From the NCBI GenBank assembly GCA_033060915.1, contig CM065394.1:35176001-35240000 (forward strand): 64,000 bases of DNA, in the 5' to 3' direction. Both the position numbers and the translations under genes were made by a program. This document shows, in pieces, positions 36,961 to 48,335 of the stretch (position 1 is the stretch's first letter; every line of letters begins with the position of its first letter). The notes beneath the pieces were generated by a model. That model made no database searches. It had not been told where the DNA came from and saw nothing but the letters and a program-made list of their open reading frames with translations. The DNA comes from Euryodendron excelsum. Taxonomy: Eukaryota > Streptophyta > Magnoliopsida > Ericales > Pentaphylacaceae.

Positions 36961-37728
36961 GAGTACAAAGATGCAAAAGTACGAGTTAGGGGTTAATAGA
37001 GAGGTTTTCTAAGGCATGATTTCTTAGAGTCTCATTCTAAACTTCAAGGGGCCAACTCTTAAACCACTTTTAAGAGAACATTTGAATAGGAGGTTTGAAG
37101 ATGACATAGAAATGGGGATAGTGAAAACTTGATCAATATGGTCATAAACATAAAGATAAAGCCAAACATGCAAAACATGAACTATATAACTATATGCAAA
37201 TGGGGTCATGAATTCATACAAGGCTTTAGGCTACACCACATAATCAAGAGGCTCCAAGGCCATACCATCTTAAAATAGGCTAGTGAGAGATCCTCCTACA
37301 CGGTGACTCTCACTAACTTTCCTCTAAGCATGAACTAAGAGCTCTCTTGCTTCAAGCATACAAGAAAGGGGGGTATAAGATGGGGATTAAAATAGGGAAT
37401 AGCCTAAGTAGGCTATGAGGGAGAAGAGAGGAGTGGGGGAGACAAAAACATAAAAGAAATACCACCTTTTGCCTTCAATACACTTGCCTTTAATACACTT
37501 GCAATCTTCTATGGATGTTTTGACTTGAGCTAGGATTCTTTTAAGTGTGCTTGAGGGGCTAGAAGGAGGTATTCTATAGCATGATAGGCTATGTAGGTGA
37601 AGTGTATGGGTTAGGAGGAGGTGGAATCTATCTTAAGTGTTTGAGGTATGGGATGTATATAGGAATTTGTGGTTCTGGAACGGTTTTTGCAAAGCTTCGC
37701 TATCAATTTCGACTCTGGAATATGCAAA

Positions 37729-37745
37729 GGGGGGGGGGGGGGGGG
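37729..37745. repeat. Homopolymer G run (17 nt)
   Basis: Seventeen consecutive G in the sequence as given, within the LTR-type element. Run length is uncertain because homopolymers are prone to sequencing error. Confidence 0.9.
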
Positions 37746-38263
37746 TTGTATTTATAGGTAATCTGGGAAAAGCCTGGCGCATGTGGTACATGCGGCAGGG
37801 CAAAATTTACCCTGCCACATTTAGCATATGTGCCAGTACTGTTCATTGTCAGAATGCCATGTGGCACCCAATGTACTCGTTAAATCTTGATGATTAATCA
37901 AAATTTGGCCGATCTGATAAAAATCTGGGCGCATGTAGCATGTGCTCCGTCACCAGGAGTGTTCGTCTAAACTTTGCCTCGATAATTGAGTCAACCAAGA
38001 AGGTTTCGGAGGAATTGGTTGCATCCATAGTGTTCTCCTAGGATTTCTCGTGAACTTTCGTGCTTTCAAAAAGTTCGAATGGTGTTCAAAAGTGTGAGAT
38101 ATCATCTCAGAAAGTGTGCATAAAATTGCATCTCTGCGGAGCGTTTGTGATACGCTCTGCGAGGGTTCAAAAGTAGTTGTTTTTGTACTGCATGATCGAG
38201 GCCTTCGGGAAGCGATCTCTCCGTACCGGTGGAAAATACTTTGGAAATACTTTCGAGAATTTT

Positions 38264-38565
38264 CTAATTTATGCATTTCTCAAGTCGTTTGACGGTGCGT
38301 TATAGTCAGGGAATTGGAAAAAAAAGTTAACCTTGGCGAAGCGTCTATGAGACGCTCCAGGTTTGGCTGAAAATAGTAGTTTTCGAGCCACGCGATAAGG
38401 GAGTTCAAGGAGCGATTTATCCAATTGAGCCGTATCGATGGAAATACCTATGAACAAGCTTTTGGGAATTCCCCAGTTTATACATTTCTCAAGTCATTTG
38501 ACGGTGCGTTATAACCAGGGAATCGGGAGAAAAATCAATTTTGGCAGAACGTCTACGAGATGCTC
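38264..38565. repeat. Tandem duplication (about 210 bp unit)
   Basis: Two units share TTTCTCAAGTC, TTTGACGGTGCGTTATA, CAGGGAAT and GAGA.GCTC words, at about 38269-38361 and 38484-38563. They lie in the 3' half of the LTR-type element. A related GGAGCG/GCTCTGCG word pair occurs at 38138-38160. Confidence 0.65.
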
Positions 38566-39060
38566 TAGGGAACTTTTATTGTGTTGGGAGTGTTTAGTGT
38601 CGTAAGATCCTCCTTAGGTTAAACAGGGGTGTATGACAAGACCCGCCGTTCACTATTCTAGGACCGGTGCAGTTTTGGGGCGCGTTTGTGTTGGCCAGGG
38701 GCAAAATGATCATTTTGACCGGGTTCGGTTGAAAAGGTCATGAACGAGTCGGAGTATTGTGTTAGGCGTGCCGAGTCGTTCAGGGATGATCCTAGGATAT
38801 TTTTCTACTGTTTGGTGGGATTTGTATTGCGTTGGTGCATTTAGAGATAAAATGGTCATTTTGACCGGAGTTAGCCGGAATGGGACCGGAATTGGACAAA
38901 ATGGTGGGTTAAGTATGCCTAACTATCTAGTATCACTTTAGAAAGGTGGACTTACCATCTTTAGGGATTTTAAACTTTCTCAAGATGTGCCTGGAGGCCT
39001 AAGGGGCAGGTTTAATCATTTTTCACCGAGTCGGGCTAGCAAGCGTCGGTGTTGACCATG

Positions 39061-39345
39061 TGTTGGTTCTCGAGACCGCCCGGTCTTAAAAAACTACCTG
39101 TATGGTTTTGGTCCTTGAGATCGCCTGGTCTCAGAGAGCTACCTGTGATGGTGGTATTGGTCTCCGAGAACGTTTAGTCTCGGAGAACTACCAAATGACG
39201 GATATTCTACATTGGCGGGCTAGCAGGCACCAGAAGTGAACCATCTAGAATTTGATAAGGTGTTGGTCCTCGAGATCGCCCGATCTTAGGAAGCTACCTG
39301 GATGGCGTTGGTTTTCGAGACCGCCCGGTCCCGGAAAGCTGCCTG
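39061..39345. repeat. Minisatellite of CGAGACCGCCCGGTC units
   Basis: About five units of 40-55 bp with the form TTGGTC-CTCGAGATCGCCCGATCT-AGCTACCTG. The core CGAGACCGCCCGGTCT is an imperfect palindrome, so each unit could form a hairpin. It lies near the 3' end of the LTR-type element. Confidence 0.75.
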
Positions 39346-40653
39346 GAATGCCTAAAGATATGATGGTGTTTACGGCTTCGATTGGGCTTGGCGGGTCCGG
39401 GAAGCGACTAGTTGACTGGATTGGAGTTTGAAAGACTCGTCTTAGGCTTGCATGAGTTGTGATGTTTAAAAATTAAATCTAGTTGGGCTGGAGATTGCCG
39501 AGCGGGTAAAAATGGGGTGCTTACATGGTCCATACATGATTTTTGGTAGGCCTTTGCTCCTTAAGGTTATGCCTAAGTTCTTTCACTTTGATAATGAAGA
39601 ACTTAGTTGTTTTCTTGTTTGGGTCCAGTTTACTAAATTACCTTTACCATTATGGGGGCCTAATTCTTTGTGCAAACTTAGCTCGAAGTTGGGCAAACCA
39701 ATTTGCACGGACAAATTTACTGCTTACAAAGAACAAGTGTCATATGCTAGGGTCTTAATTGAGATTAATGTTGCTAAGGAAGTGGACAATCACTTCCACA
39801 TAGGGCTGCCTAATGGGCAAACTCTGGAGCAGGTTATTTACTTTGAGAATATGTCTAAATTTTGTTCCTACTGTAAAGTAATGGGATATACAATAGGTGG
39901 GTGTAAAATCTTAGAAAAAACCAAGGCTAAAGGGGTTGCCAACAGCAGAGGGGATGCCACTGTATTTGCCAACAAGGCGCATGACATTCCTCAGTCATCT
40001 TCAGCTAACCGGCAACAACCATCAGCTTTGACAAAGGTGGGTAACAAATTTTAGATTTTGGCAGATGTTAGGCAAAGGATGGATTAGGCTGAGCAAAGTG
40101 CCAACCAAATCCAGATATTAGGGCCATAAGGTGAGTATGCCATTTTGGCAGATTAGGTTCAATAGATTTTAGTAGCAAAAGAGACCAATGGGGCTCAAGT
40201 GCCGAAAGGGCGGAATGCAGATACAAATCTGGTCTAGAAGGTAGTAATATAGGTAGGGTAGATTGTCAACACAGACCAAGTGGTTCAGAGTGCATATTTG
40301 GGGCATCAAAATTTGCAAAATTAGCTTGCAAGGGTAGTTTCTGATCCTAGGAACCTAGTTTAGATGAAGGCAGGGACTGAGAATATGCTTCAGGCCCAAC
40401 AGGTGAATGTGCAATTGGGTCAGTGTGCAGGTTATGATATTAGGCCGTAGTCTTAGAATACGACTGTGGAGGTTGATGGTGGGTAGCAGACTCAGCAGTG
40501 TGTTTATTAGACTCAGCAGCAGCAGATTGTTCAAGGGGTTGACACATCTATTGGGACACAAAAAAAGAATAAAAAGAAGGGTGCCAAGAAGATGGTTGAT
40601 TTGGCTGGGTTTTGTGCAGATTTCGAGGGCAGCACTCCGAACAAAACTTAGTG

Positions 40654-43600
40654 ATGATTGTGTCCAGCTGGAACATTAGAGGTTTCAACAAGCCCCTAAA
40701 GTAGGATGGGGTCTTGGATCTCATTAGGAATAAAGTGGAAGTTATGGGTATCCTTGAAACAAAACTTAAACAACAAATGATTAAAGAAATTGTCAAACAC
40801 AGTTTTAGAAGGTGGCAATGAGTTGATAATTTTTAGAATCATCCTAATAGTAGAATTTTGATTATTTGGAGAGTTGCTAAAGTTGATCTTCAGGTTGTGG
40901 GTAGTTCAGAGCAGGTAATTCATTGCCTTGCTACTTGTAAGTCTACCTTTAAACAATTCTACATTAGTTTTGTTTTTGTTTTCAATACCATTGTTGGGAG
41001 GAGACCTTTATGGAACAACTTGAGTTCGTTTGGTTCTAAATTGGAAATCCCTTGGATCCTTCTGGGGGACTTTAACAAGGTGCTGATATGAATAAAAAGA
41101 GTAATGGGTTGCCTGTTACCTCTTTTGAAATCAAGAATTTTTAGAGTTGTTGTAATGGTAATGGGCTATTTGATGCTTCTTATTTAGGGTCTTTCCTTAC
41201 TTGGACCAATAACAAGGTCTGGAGTAAACTTGATAGAGCCATGATAAATGACAAATGGAGTGTAGAGGGGTTGAGGGTTTTAGCCAACTTTGGGCTTTCG
41301 GGTCTTTATTCGGATCATGACTCCTATATTGTCACTCTCTTTCAAGACAATTTTCAAGGGGCTAGGCCTTTTAAATTCTTCAATATTTGGTCTCAACATG
41401 AGGAGTTCTTGGGCATTGTGGAGAGGTCTTAGGACTTTCGGGTGCAAGGCAGTGCTATGTTTAGATTGTGCAAAAAACTCAAAACTTTGAAAGAGCCCTT
41501 GAATGCTCTTAATAGGAAGCATTTTTCCTATATTTCCTCTAGGGCAGCAACAGCGGAGGAGGAATTATGTGAAGTTCAGCAAAAGTTGCATGATAACCCA
41601 GGGGATGAATAACTCCAAGTACACATGGCAGATTTAAAGGTTAAAGTTTTTAATTTGGCTGAGGTGAATAGAAGCTTCTGTGGCCAATTAGCTAAGGCCA
41701 AATATGTGAAAGAAAGTGATAAAAGTTCTAAATTTTCCATGACCTAATCAAGAGGTATAGAGCTAGAAATTAGATAGTCTCCCTCACTTTGGCTGATGGT
41801 GTAGTTACCACTTCCTCGCAACAGGTTAGCATTGCATTTGTTGATTTTTATAAGTCTTTGCTTGGGACTAGTACTGCTTATTCAAGAATAGACAGGGACT
41901 CAGTTCTGGATGGCACGCTTGTGGGAGATACTCAAGCAGCTTCACTTGTTCGAGGTATCTCTAATGAAGAAATCAAAAAAGCATTATTTGGCATTGGGGA
42001 GGACAAGACCCCAGGGCCTGATGGATTCTCATCCTGTTTATTTAAGAAAGCATGGAATGTTATCGGTGAGGACTTCTACCTAGCTATTAAATAGTTCTTC
42101 TCTTCGGGTCATATGCTCAAACAAATCAATCACTCAATACTTGCGTTGGTGCCCAAGTCTAGTAATGCTTGTAAGGTGAAGGAATATAGACCTATAGCTT
42201 GTTGCAATGTTACTTATAAGGTAATCTCCAAAATCTTGGCTACTAGACTTTCACCCATTTTGGAGACTTTGGTAGACCCAACTCAATTAGCTTTTGTTCA
42301 ACATAGGAGCATGGTTGAAAATGTCTACTTAGTGCAGGAGCTTTTGAGACAGTATGGCGTAAGCAGAATTTCTCTGGGATGTATCCTTAAGGTGGACCTT
42401 TGTAAGGCGTATGACTCAGTCAATTGGGGATTTCTCGAAGACATGCTTCATGCTTTGGGCTTTCCCCTTATTTTTGTGGGTTGGATTATGGAATGTGTTG
42501 CCACCACTTCATTCTCGCTTTCGTTCAACGGGTTTATGCATGAGTTCTTTACAGGACAACGAGGTCTTAGACAAGGAGATCCTTTTTCTCCTTTTCTATT
42601 TGTTTTATGCTTGGAGTATTTATCTCGAAGTTTGGGTAAATTGAAGTCCAATTCCGATTTTAATTTTCATCCCAAATGTGAAGGATTAAATATTACTCAT
42701 TTAGCATTTACAAATGATTTAATTCTCTTTGCTAGGGGAGATGTTCCCTCAATGGGTTTGCTTATGGAGCATTTGAATCACTTTGGAGACTGTTCGGGAC
42801 TAAGAGCCAGCTTGCATAAGTCCAATTTATTTACAGCTGGGATTTGCAGTGAGAACTTGACCTAGATCAAGAGTTTAACTGACTTTGAGATGGGTAGGTT
42901 TCCATTAAGATATCAGGGCATAGCGGTGGCAGCTTCCAGGTTAAGTATTGCCCAGTTTAGTCCTTTCATCAACAAAATTGCTGATTACATAAATATCTGG
43001 GCAGGGGCCACATTGTCATATACGGGTAAATATGAGCTGGTGAAGTCAGTTTTGCTAGGAGTTGATTGTTTTTGGCTTTCCATTCTCCCAATCCTAGTGG
43101 GGGTTAGAGATAAGGTGATTCAACTTTGTAGGAATTTCCTTTGGAGGGGGGCAAATGCTTCATTGATAAAAAGCCACTTGTTGCATGGACAGAAGTTTGT
43201 TTGCCAAAGATGGAGGGGGGTCTTGGCATTAAGAACTTGGAGGCTTGGAACTTGGCTTTGCTAGCAAAGACATTGTGGAATATTCAAGCTAAGAAGGATT
43301 CCCTACGGGTCCTTTGGGTGCACCAGATTTATTTGAAGACTGATACTCTGTGGGAGTACCAAGTTAGGAGACAGGACTCCTAATTGCTCAAACAGATAAT
43401 GCTCATCCGTGACAAACTTTTAGTAGCTGAAGGGTTAGTTCATGCAGCGCAGAAGATGGAGCAGTGGGCATCTTCGGGTAGTTTAAGCACTAGGACAGCC
43501 TATGATTATTTCAGACCGAAAGCTACAGTTTGCATGTGGCCCAAGTTGGTTTGGCACAGTTGTTTGCTGCCTAAGCATTCTTTCATTTTGTGGCTCACAT

Positions 43601-44001
43601 TGAAAGATATATTGCTTACGAGGGATAAGTTGCAGGGACAAATTAAGGATATAATTTGCCCTCTATGTAGTGCTCGGGATGAATCTATTTCCCATCTGTT
43701 CTTTCAATGTTCTTTTGTGAATCAAGTCTAGACTGCAATGAAGCAGTGGTTGGGTCTGTCTCGAGCCATGAACATAGTGAAGGCAGCAGTTAAGTGGCTC
43801 CTTAAAGAAGCTAGAGGGACTGGTATCCAAGGCAAGTCCAAAAGGATTGGGCTGGCATGTACCATTTACAATATATGGAAATATCGGAATTCTAGAATTT
43901 TTGAAAGGAAGTCCAAGCAACCTGCTGTTATCACCAGAAGCATTCAAGTTCAAACCTATAGAGTCATTCATTCTCTGTTTCCAGATCTTTCTAGCTTTTG
44001 A
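40654..44001 (+). pseudogene. LINE ORF2 (endonuclease / reverse transcriptase), decayed
   Basis: It starts at ATG 40654 (MIVSSWNIRGFNKPLK). The endonuclease part shows GILETKL, LLGDFNKVL and SDHD, the positions of the APE-type catalytic residues. The reverse transcriptase part (about 41960-42840) shows KTPGPDGF, EYRPIACCNVTYKVISK, LKVDLCKAYDSVNW (motif A), GLRQGDPFSPFLF (motif B) and HLAFTNDLILFARGD. The last is motif C with the usual F-A-D-D changed to F-T-N-D. A zf-RVT-like segment lies at 43460-43730 (WHSCLLPKHSFILWL, CPLCSARDESISHLFF). Many stops and frameshifts break it. It is inactive. Type: plant L1-clade LINE. Confidence 0.88.
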
Positions 44002-44248
44002 TAGATAGTCTAGACTTGTATAGAGCTGATGTTTGTTTTTGCTACATGTAGTCTTGATAGTCTCTTTTGAGTACAGGGCCAGTTTGCTTTTGTTTGGGGC
44101 AATGCCTCTTTGGTTATGCTCTTGGGTATGTCCGGAGCTTTGTATATTTGGTTCATTTATATACACTTACTTACGGATCAAAAAAAAAGAAAGAAAAGAA
44201 AAGCTTGAATGACGAGTTCAGACCACAGTATGCAGGGTTTTCGATACA

Positions 44249-44971
44249 AGTATTTTGTAATCAAGTTCATGACTGTTCTTAGGACATGTGACATGAAATA
44301 TTACGCCACAAATTCAATGTATATATTTGGGATTTAGCACAATAAACCTTCCGTGGTGTCTTAAAATTTCAACAATCTTTTTGCATAACGGGTTGGCGTG
44401 TGGCATCTTAGCCTCGAGTATAAGATAGGCCATGACCTCAAGGTTTTGATCACCATAGCTTCATTAGATGCGACGCTGCGTCTTCTAGTTAGTCAATGCA
44501 TGAGAACTTACTCATAATCTCAATTAAACTTGGAGTAATCTTGAAAACTCAGATGACTTATTTTAATTAATGTATAAGTAGGATTATTCATCTTTTTGGC
44601 TCAAAGTAGAAAATTAATGTCATAAAAATGGAAGCAAGCCAGAGCACATTCATAAGCTCAGGTGTGCATGTGGACATTACTTGTTGTCTCAGTTTATGCT
44701 TTAGATCACAGATCATTACCTTAAAAGTAAAAATTAATAGAAAAACAGTTGGATGTTTCTATTTTTCTCTGATAATGAAATTAAAGAACTTATACCATGG
44801 ATGTCAACAAAAGAACTTAGTCCATGAATTTTATATCAAACAGATATCCTTCGAAACTTGATATATCTATATATAGATATATTCTCATAATGAAAATACA
44901 TATATATGAAATATTGGAATGTGGTGCAGAGTTCCTACAGATCACAGGAGTTATATATATATATATATATA
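44249..44971. other. Intergenic region between the nested transposons and the dioxygenase
   Basis: AT-rich. An AT run sits at about 44951-44973 and overlaps the dioxygenase stop codon region. It probably includes the dioxygenase 3' UTR. No other structure was recognised. Confidence 0.5.
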
Positions 44972-47538
44972 TTAAACGCCACAATAATCTATGAGAGAAC
45001 ATTTGGGGTTCTTTTCAACCTGCTCCATCCAATATTGAAGAAATCCAAGGTTAGAGAAGGGCTTGAAGAGCAATGGGTGTTCATCGTCGACAAGCTCTTG
45101 GGGTGCTTGAACCATGTCACGCATGAATGAGATTAGGGAGAGAGAGTAGCTAATTGCTTCTTGCCCATGGCCGGTGACACCATGAACATGAGGAGCAGAA
45201 TGTATCCTGCCATTGCTCCATCCCTTTGCCAGCCAAAATATGTCAGAATTTAGAAGTTACAATGTAGTGAAAAATAGATATAGTGATAAAGCAATAACTG
45301 TTCCATAGGAAAGGCTTAGAAGAAAACTAACACTAGTGTAAGATGAACTTAACGATCATCACGAGTCCATACAAATTTTAGCAAGCTAAATTTTAATTCT
45401 TGTTAGATAGGTTAATATACATTGTTGAACAAATTTTTTAATAGCTTTAAGTTTCTGAAACAATTGGTTAACATGGTATCGAAGCTCTAGTCCTAAGAGA
45501 TCTACGTGTTAATATAATATTGGACAGTGACGGAACAATGCTTGGACTATGGGAGCCACAACCCCCCTACTTTGAGACAATTTCACTTAGTCTCCATTAA
45601 TTTTTTGAGTATTTATAAAAAGAAAGTATATATTGGCCTCCCCAAAATTTTTAAAGTTTTCCTTTTGACTTTTTAAAATTCAAGGATTTCTACTTTAGCC
45701 TCAAAAAGATTCGAAGTTTTTTCCCTCAACCTTCAAAAATTTCAAGAATTGTAACATTATTCCCACCAAAATTTAAAGTTTTTACCTCAACTTTTTAAAA
45801 ATTTTACCTTGGTCTTTCATGACCCCTTTCAGTAAACTTCATGATTCCGTTCCTGATATCAGAGCATTAGGTATTAGCACAGTATCGGAGCTTTAGTTGA
45901 CCTATCCTGGGTTTAAGTCTCGTCACATGACAGAGTAGCATAAGAGGGGCATTGATTGTTTGATATTTTCTAATAGCTTAAACTTTTAGCACTATTAGTA
46001 TTCTAACAATTCTTGTCACGCAAAGTTGGTTAACACATAGTTCATATCTTCATAGTTTAATATGTTAAAACCTCACCAAAGTTTGAAAGTTTATACATCT
46101 TCTGGGTAATTTTCCTTGAGTCATGCTTGAATAAGGTTCGTCCAAAAATAGTTTTCTAAGCACAAAGCATGACATGGATATATATGTATATATATATATA
46201 CATATCTATGTGTATACGTATAACAATTGTAAAATGCATTAGGTACCTACCATGAATGCTTCGCCGGCCAGAACCACGAACTGCGAAGGTGCCGGCTCGA
46301 AAGGAATCCACTGGCCATCCTTCGTTTCTATCTCCAAATTTCGAACATGATTTTGATCATGTATGGTCAAAAAGCTCTTGTCCATATGAGATCCGATACC
46401 CTTATTACTCTCATTCATCGGCGGTGGCAGTTGCTTTGCAAATCCCATATGGTAAATAGTTGATGCAATGTGAGAGTCATAATACTTCTCCAAACCATAG
46501 TCTTCAAAAACCATTCTCACCACCATTTCATCTAGCTCTGCTAGCAGCTTTGAGTACAGGAACGCAATCTCACTGATGAAGAAATAAGAATGAAACAAGT
46601 CCTATTTTCTACAATGAGTTAAAAAAAGATGAAAACGCTATTCTTTTAAAAAAAATTGTATTAAAATCTCGTCAGAATGATATGACAGTAGCATTATTGT
46701 AATTAATTGTTTTAAAGTGAAACATAATGCTATGCAAACAAAAAAATTCATATATAATTTATCACCAGAATAATATGGTTGAATAAAAATCATGTACTTT
46801 AAAAAAAACACCAATCATGATGACTCTTAATTGTGATAATGTCACTACCACATCATTATGATAAAATTTTATGTATAAATTTTTTTGGAAGAATGGTATT
46901 TTTCTGGTCATAAATTCAGTATGAATTTTTCTATTTGTATAGCATTACCCTTAAAATATATATATATATATATATATTTCTAAAAATTCTATATAAAAAA
47001 TTCTATCAAAATGATGTGACAATGATATTTTTATAAATAAAAACTACCATAACGGGTGCTTTTTTAAGTTCATGCTCTCGTTTTACCACATCATTTATAT
47101 ATATATATATATATGATGTATGTATGTATGGATAAATATGATGGCATAGAGATCGAGTTGTTACCGGAAACTATCATTTCCGGCAGGCCACATGACATTG
47201 GTGAATCTGTGTGTTCCTTCAAGAGTTGTTGCATTCTCAAAGGAGAAGGCTTCAGTGAGAGGCATGGAAGGGCTTGGCCTGAAATACCTGACAGCATTTT
47301 CATTGGCAGTGTTTTGGAGTTTGGTTTCTGCAGAGAGATCGAACAACCCTTCCATTGACTCCAATATTGTGTTGTGAAGATCTAAAGGAATTTTATCATA
47401 AACTGCTACAAAACAACCGTACTGTTCTAGAGCTCGCCGGACTTCACCGGAAGTTGACAGCCAGGAGCTAGTGCCGGGCTTCAAGTTTTCCTTGGTGAAG
47501 TCTACAACTGGGAGCTTGGGAAGTGTTTGGGAGCCCAT
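44972..47538 (-). CDS. AOP-like 2-oxoglutarate/Fe(II)-dependent dioxygenase, 2OG-binding Arg absent
   Basis: Three exons, 47538-47165, 46572-46251 and 45223-44972, join with consistent phases into 315 aa, normal for the family. The N-terminal DIOX_N-like domain begins KLPVVDFTKENL and includes ALEQYGCFVAVYDKI. The catalytic jelly-roll carries the iron-binding H187-x-D189 (GSHMDKSF), LEIETKDGQWIPF, LAGEAFMGWSNGRIH, a distal His at about 244 (SAPHVHGV) and ends YCGV. This resembles AOP1-type enzymes, known from glucosinolate side-chain modification and from wider plant clades with other substrates. The product here cannot be predicted. Oddity: the R-x-S motif that binds 2-oxoglutarate (usually A-R-Y-S-L) reads I-S-Y-S-L at 256-260, with about three extra residues before it, so activity is doubtful. 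Intron 2 holds a hAT-like MITE. Confidence 0.88.
45535..45855. mobile_element. hAT-like MITE in dioxygenase intron 2
   Basis: Inverted termini: CAGTGACGGAACAATG at left, and CAGGAACGGAATCATG at right (reverse complement). The flanks are a candidate 8-bp target duplication with two transitions, ATATTGGA (45527-45534) and ATATCAGA (45856-45863). The interior is AT-rich with repeated TTTTAAA words. About 321 bp, non-coding. CAGTGGCGGA-type ends are frequent in plant hAT MITEs. Confidence 0.65.
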
Positions 47539-47582
47539 GATTTCAGTTTTTCCTCCTCTCAGCTTACAAGTTCTTCCATGAC

Positions 47583-47593
47583 TCTATATATAT
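47583..47593 (-). promoter_or_regulatory. TATA box candidate of the dioxygenase gene
   Basis: On the minus strand TATATATAGAG lies 45-55 bp before the ATG at 47538, which would give a very short 5' leader if used. It is isolated rather than part of a longer AT microsatellite. Transcription start is not visible from sequence. Confidence 0.4.
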
Positions 47594-48335
47594 ACACTAT
47601 TGATGTGTTTTTGTCAACTTCTAACAGCGTCTTTCACACTCCTTCAATCAACAGATTCTTTTTTTTTTTTAATCAATAACGAAGAGCAAATCCAAAATTA
47701 TGTTCCTTACCTGTCAATTTTACTCCATAAAAATAAGAAAAGTCAAACACGAGAGGAAAAAATAATGTAAACTCACCTACTGGTGTGCTAGAAGTCATTG
47801 TGAACCCAACAGATCTCAAGTAAAATACTCTTTATATTATTATGAATGATTACACAATGATTGAATCATGGCCTTTTTTGGCGGGGCCTAATTGAAAGGG
47901 TTCACACTGGTATGTCCGATCTAATCCTCCCCAAAAAGCAAAAAAAAAAAAAAAAAGGAAAATACTGGGATACTCCATGAGAATGCAATTATTTCTTAGT
48001 ACTATTTGAAGTCTACTTGATCTTCGGCGTGGGGGAAGGAAAGAAAAATCCATGTGCTTTGAGTGTCTTTTGTAATTTTTTTGTATTAAATTTGGAAGAT
48101 GCATTGCATTGTAATTGTTAATAAGAGAAATAACTAAATAAAGAAATTATAGAAATTTGATGCAGAGTCCAAAAAAAAAAAAAAAAAACACAAATATTCA
48201 ACCACCACTCTCATGGGTTGGTTGGATTGTTGTTTTCTTTTCCTTCTTCAGACTGAAGTGATGGATAACAATATACAAATACAAATGTGAGTGAAGTCAC
48301 ATATCGTCCAAATACAAAAGTCATCATCTCCATAT

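Larger units (their letters stand above)
34702..39525. mobile_element. LTR-type element inserted in the LINE (solo LTR or non-autonomous)
   Basis: The insert starts TGTCGCGCCCCACTTTTTGG and ends AAATGGGGTGCTTACA, so its ends are TG...CA with imperfect inverted termini (TGTCGCGCCCCA and TGTAAGCACCCCA). It spans 4824 bp with no gag, pol or integrase reading frames, and it is packed with tandem duplications. Removing exactly 34702-39525 restores the LINE ORF1 frame. No target duplication is visible (TAAGG versus TGGTC), and no second LTR copy was spotted, so a large solo LTR is the simplest reading. Confidence 0.6.
34391..40651 (+). pseudogene. LINE ORF1 (DUF4283 / zinc knuckle), interrupted
   Basis: The first part (34391-34701) reads in one frame KKAIFASLFAGNR..., VAYGPVKILQENVEHE, LVGYFEGRF and WKVKVSIHHHSSGWIIFK, with scattered stops. 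After the LTR insert the same frame resumes at 39526 as GGPYMIFGRPLLLKVMPKFF, the second half of the DUF4283-like nucleic-acid-binding domain. A CCHC knuckle follows near 39858 (CSYCKVMGYTIGGC), with the usual His replaced by Tyr. From 40052 the Gln-rich C-terminal part contains 13 in-frame TAG and one TAA before the natural end at 40651. Only 2 nt separate it from ORF2. It is non-functional. Confidence 0.8.
34076..44200 (+). mobile_element. Decayed L1-type LINE, split by an LTR-type element
   Basis: The LINE occupies 34076-34701 and 39526-44200 (about 5.3 kb without the insert). In order it carries ORF1 (DUF4283-like domain, zinc knuckle), ORF2 (APE-type endonuclease, reverse transcriptase, zf-RVT), and an A-rich 3' tail at 44180-44200 preceded by TTACGGATC. 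An 8-bp direct repeat AAGCTTGA (34068-34075 and 44201-44208) is a candidate target duplication, which would make the copy nearly full length. Both ORFs hold many stops. The frame at 34072-34341 (89 codons, including GEPNVPDFTLLASQEED) lies at the LINE 5' end and was not identified: it may be an ORF1 N-terminus or unrelated. Confidence 0.85.
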
